From Nostoc sp. GT001 (GTDB lineage: Bacteria > Cyanobacteriota > Cyanobacteriia > Cyanobacteriales > Nostocaceae): a stretch of 13,314 nt of DNA. Below are positions 10,787-13,314 of this stretch, piece after piece. The first letter of the stretch is position 1, and the number at the start of each line of letters is the position of its first letter. The stretch spans positions 204,517 to 217,830 of the forward strand of contig NZ_JAUDRJ010000001.1 in assembly GCF_030382115.1 (NCBI RefSeq). Reading direction: 5' to 3'. Below the pieces are notes generated by a model. The model searched no databases and was not told the DNA's origin. It was given only the letters and a program-made list of their open reading frames with translations. The position numbers were made by a program, and so were the translations under genes.

Positions 10787-13314
10787 GTGGTTGACCAATA
10801 CATATTCTCTGGAAGTCTACCTGAAAATGCCAGCACCTACGTCATACGAGAAGCTGATGCACAGTTATATGAAGGACTGAAGGCGGGGAAGTTTTGTTAC
10901 GTACTAAATTCGCGCCAAAGTGGAAAATCCAGCTTGCGTGTGCGAACCATGCAGCGATTGAGGGAAGATGGCGTAGAATGTGCAGCTGTTGACCTTTCTG
11001 CTGGAGGTATTCAGAATGTCCCTCCCGAACAATGGTATGCAGATTTAATTGACACGCTCATTGACAGTTTTGGATTAGATTTAGATTTTGGTGATTGGTG
11101 GGAAGCGAATCAGTTAAATTCGCTAGTTACAAGATTTCGCAAGTTTTTGGAAGAAGTATTACTTGTTGAAGTTCAAGATAGTATCGTTATTTTTGTTGAT
11201 GAAATCGATAGCGTACTCAGTCTGAATTTTCCCACAGATGACTTTTTTGCATTGATTCGCGCTTGCTATAACAAACGAGTTGATAACCCTGAATATAATC
11301 GCCTCACTTTTTGTTTATTAGGGGTTGCCTCGCCTAGCAATTTAATTTCAGATAAACAGCGTACTCCGTTTAACATTGGTAAGGCTATTTCCCTTAAGGG
11401 CTTTCAACTACATGAGGCTGAACCATTAGAGAAGGGTTTGCAGGGAAAGTTTAATAATCCTCAAGCAATAATACAAGAAATATTGCAGTGGACTGGGGGG
11501 CAACCATTTCTGACTCAAAAGCTGTGTCAGTTCATGGTTGAGGAATCTGAGCAAGATAACCCTCGTTCAATAGAGCAAGTTGTTAGGTCACGGATTATTG
11601 AAAATTGGGAATCACTTGATGAACCTGAACACCTGCGAACAATCCAAGCCAGGATTTTGCGGGATGAACAACGGGCAGGGTATTTACTAGAACTGTACCA
11701 ACAAGTCAGATTGAGTGAGAAAGAAGTTGAGATAATAGCAGATGATACTTTGGAGCAAAGTGAGTTACAGCTTTCGGGATTAGTTGTTAGGCAGCAAGGT
11801 AAGCTGAGAATTTATAACCAGATTTATCGGGAAATCTTTGACTTCAATTGGATAGAAAACCAATTAAATAATCTCCGTCCATATTCTGAAAATTTTCGTT
11901 TTTGGGTAGTTTCTGGAGGTGCTGATGAATCACGGTTGTTGCGGGGCAAGGCTTTACAAGAAGCGGAAGAATGGGCGAGAGATAAAAACTTAAGTTATCA
12001 GGATAAACAGTATTTAGCAGCTAGTAAAGAGAAAGAAATTCAGGGAAAAATCACTGTTCAAGAACAAGAAGCTGCTTTTGAGAGAGAAAGGAAGGATAAG
12101 GAGGCAGTAGAGGAAAGGAATCAATTACTTAGTGAGGCTAATAGGAAGGATAGGGAGGCGCTAGAGCAAAGAAATGAATTACTTAGTAAGGCTAATAAGA
12201 AAGCTCAAGGACTTATTAGAAGTGGGACTGTTATTTTAATTTTAACTGTATTTGGAACAGCAATTTCAGTAACAATGGCTACACTAGAAGTCAAAGAAGC
12301 TCAAAAGAAACTTCAAGAAACATACACATACGTCGCTTATCCCAAACAACTAAAAGAATTGTCGGAAAAGTTATCAGAGAAGGGTTTGTCTGAGCAAAGT
12401 ACTCAAATACAAGAAAAAGCAAATATAAAAATTAAAGACTATCAACTTGAACAAGTGTACCTTCATGCTACTAAATCGTTAGCTTATCAATATCTTAAAG
12501 ATTGGGAATCAGCAAAAGAAGCTATGAAACAGAGTATTAATTTTTTAAAAGGATGGGAGTACAATAAAAACGAAAGAGAGAACTTAGAACCAAACAATGA
12601 ATTCTTGCAGACAAATATATTTGCTTTGAGTGTTGAAGGTAATTTACTAAGGACACAAGACAAGACTCTTAATCAAGCAAAGGAAACTTACCAAGATGCA
12701 TTCATCCTCCTTCAAAAACATCCTCAACTCAAATCTTTCCAATCAGCCCCAAAAATTATTGACAATAAGATTGTTAAATCTGTTCATCGTAATTTAATTG
12801 AGTTACTCTCCAAAAATAATAAAGAATTAGAATTTAGTAAAAAAATAGAGCTACTTCCAAAAAATAATACAGAATTAGAATTTAAGAAACAAGTTGAAGC
12901 ATCTCTTACCGAATATTTATATGTTGGACTCGTATATTATTTAAAGAATAAAGATTGGGAGTCGGCTGACCAACAAACAGACCAACTCATGCTCAATATT
13001 GCTAAACGAGAAGAACAAGGATATTTAGATTATTCGGACATCAATAGATTTTCTTGTCCAGACCTGCAAAAGATAGACAAGCTTTGGTTCAATACAGACA
13101 ACCGTTTTGGCTTTCGTGTGCAAAAGGAAATATGGATCAGCACAGCGCAAAACTATTTTCAGTTCGCTAAGACAGTAGGATGGTATGCTGAGAAAGCAAG
13201 TGGAGACAATAGAGGTTCGTGGGTGAGTTACACTGAACTGATAAAGGGTATAAAAGATAACGCAGTAGGGTATAGAGGTAGCCTACCGACGATGAGATTT
13301 GGGGGGGGTAGTAC
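10787..13314 (+). CDS. AAA-like ATPase with transmembrane helix and C-terminal GUN4 domain (incomplete at window edge)
   Basis: Starts with GTG at 10787, 7 nt after the previous stop, with GGAG (10773-10776) 10 nt upstream. 842 residues are visible and no stop is reached. An AAA_35-type ATPase domain occupies about 1-370: Walker A NSRQSGKSS (41-49), Walker B SIVIFVDEID (132-141), TGGQPFLTQ (236-244) and a winged-helix-like end (GLVVRQQGKLRIYN). A charged coiled coil follows (about 385-475), then a single TM helix (about 478-500), a TPR-like helical region (about 550-660) and a GUN4 domain (about 705 to the edge) with SCPDLQKIDKLWF (756-768), GFRVQKEIW (775-783), TVGWY (796-800) and a C-terminal SLPTM. 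GUN4 binds protoporphyrin/Mg-protoporphyrin and stimulates Mg-chelatase in chlorophyll synthesis; in ATPase fusions it is more likely a ligand sensor. It lacks the shared Gly/Asn motif. It is close to complete, since GUN4 usually ends near the SLP motif. Confidence 0.88.
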   Translation, partial: MVDQYIFSGSLPENASTYVIREADAQLYEGLKAGKFCYVLNSRQSGKSSLRVRTMQRLREDGVECAAVDLSAGGIQNVPPEQWYADLIDTLIDSFGLDLDFGDWWEANQLNSLVTRFRKFLEEVLLVEVQDSIVIFVDEIDSVLSLNFPTDDFFALIRACYNKRVDNPEYNRLTFCLLGVASPSNLISDKQRTPFNIGKAISLKGFQLHEAEPLEKGLQGKFNNPQAIIQEILQWTGGQPFLTQKLCQFMVEESEQDNPRSIEQVVRSRIIENWESLDEPEHLRTIQARILRDEQRAGYLLELYQQVRLSEKEVEIIADDTLEQSELQLSGLVVRQQGKLRIYNQIYREIFDFNWIENQLNNLRPYSENFRFWVVSGGADESRLLRGKALQEAEEWARDKNLSYQDKQYLAASKEKEIQGKITVQEQEAAFERERKDKEAVEERNQLLSEANRKDREALEQRNELLSKANKKAQGLIRSGTVILILTVFGTAISVTMATLEVKEAQKKLQETYTYVAYPKQLKELSEKLSEKGLSEQSTQIQEKANIKIKDYQLEQVYLHATKSLAYQYLKDWESAKEAMKQSINFLKGWEYNKNERENLEPNNEFLQTNIFALSVEGNLLRTQDKTLNQAKETYQDAFILLQKHPQLKSFQSAPKIIDNKIVKSVHRNLIELLSKNNKELEFSKKIELLPKNNTELEFKKQVEASLTEYLYVGLVYYLKNKDWESADQQTDQLMLNIAKREEQGYLDYSDINRFSCPDLQKIDKLWFNTDNRFGFRVQKEIWISTAQNYFQFAKTVGWYAEKASGDNRGSWVSYTELIKGIKDNAVGYRGSLPTMRFGGGS
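12089..12196 (+). repeat. 54-bp in-frame tandem duplication in the coiled coil
   Basis: Two adjacent 18-codon units, RKDKEAVEERNQLLSEAN and RKDREALEQRNELLSKAN (12089-12142, 12143-12196), are clearly alike at both DNA and protein level. They extend the coiled coil just before the TM helix. Confidence 0.75.
12797..12892 (+). repeat. 48-bp in-frame tandem duplication before the GUN4 domain
   Basis: Two adjacent 16-codon units, IELLSKNNKELEFSKK and IELLPKNNTELEFKKQ (12797-12844, 12845-12892), differ at few positions. They lengthen the linker between the TPR-like region and the GUN4 domain and keep the frame. Confidence 0.75.

Overview
The window looks like a chromosomal stretch from a filamentous, heterocyst-type cyanobacterium (Nostocales-like). 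The evidence is at least eight HIP1 octamers (GCGATCGC, e.g. at 398, 2186, 3304, 4753, 5063, 5912, 7359, 9564), an AT-rich base composition, abundant pentapeptide-repeat proteins, a GUN4 domain and a cyanobacterial-type protein-arginine deiminase. No species can be named from the sequence alone.

The left part (1-5655) is a patchwork of ordinary metabolic genes and debris. It starts with what looks like the 5' end of a group II intron on the minus strand (1-279), abutting the C-terminal part of an APC-type amino acid permease (280-526, plus). Next come a complete three-domain protein-arginine deiminase (656-2680, minus), a 24-codon remnant carrying the same C-terminal tag as the genes on the right (2883-2954), a short-chain dehydrogenase (3010-3747, plus) and, convergent with it, a CurA/PTGR-type NADP oxidoreductase (3910-4929, minus). 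A decayed C-terminus of a molybdenum-hydroxylase (xanthine dehydrogenase-like) gene (from 4996) and a GNAT acetyltransferase (5188-5655, minus) complete this part.

The right part (6018-13314, all plus) is a tightly packed four-gene cluster. Its members are: (A) a pentapeptide / six-TM / pentapeptide protein; (B) a second pentapeptide protein, split by a 1-nt frameshift near 8344-8350; (C) a STAND-like AAA ATPase; and (D) a second AAA-like ATPase with a coiled coil, one TM helix, a TPR-like region and a C-terminal GUN4 domain, cut by the window edge. A, B and C share a short Gly/Asn-rich motif of about 23 residues. It lies near the C-terminus of A, at the extreme C-terminus of B and at the N-terminus of ATPase C. 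That is the layout of amyloid-signalling NLR/effector pairs, in which the ATPase passes a fold to its effector through matching prion-like motifs. I propose that the cluster is a multi-effector, membrane-associated conflict or stress-response system with A and B as effectors or adaptors, C as the switch and D as a further sensor/ATPase. This is inference from domain order and motif sharing. No function was shown here.
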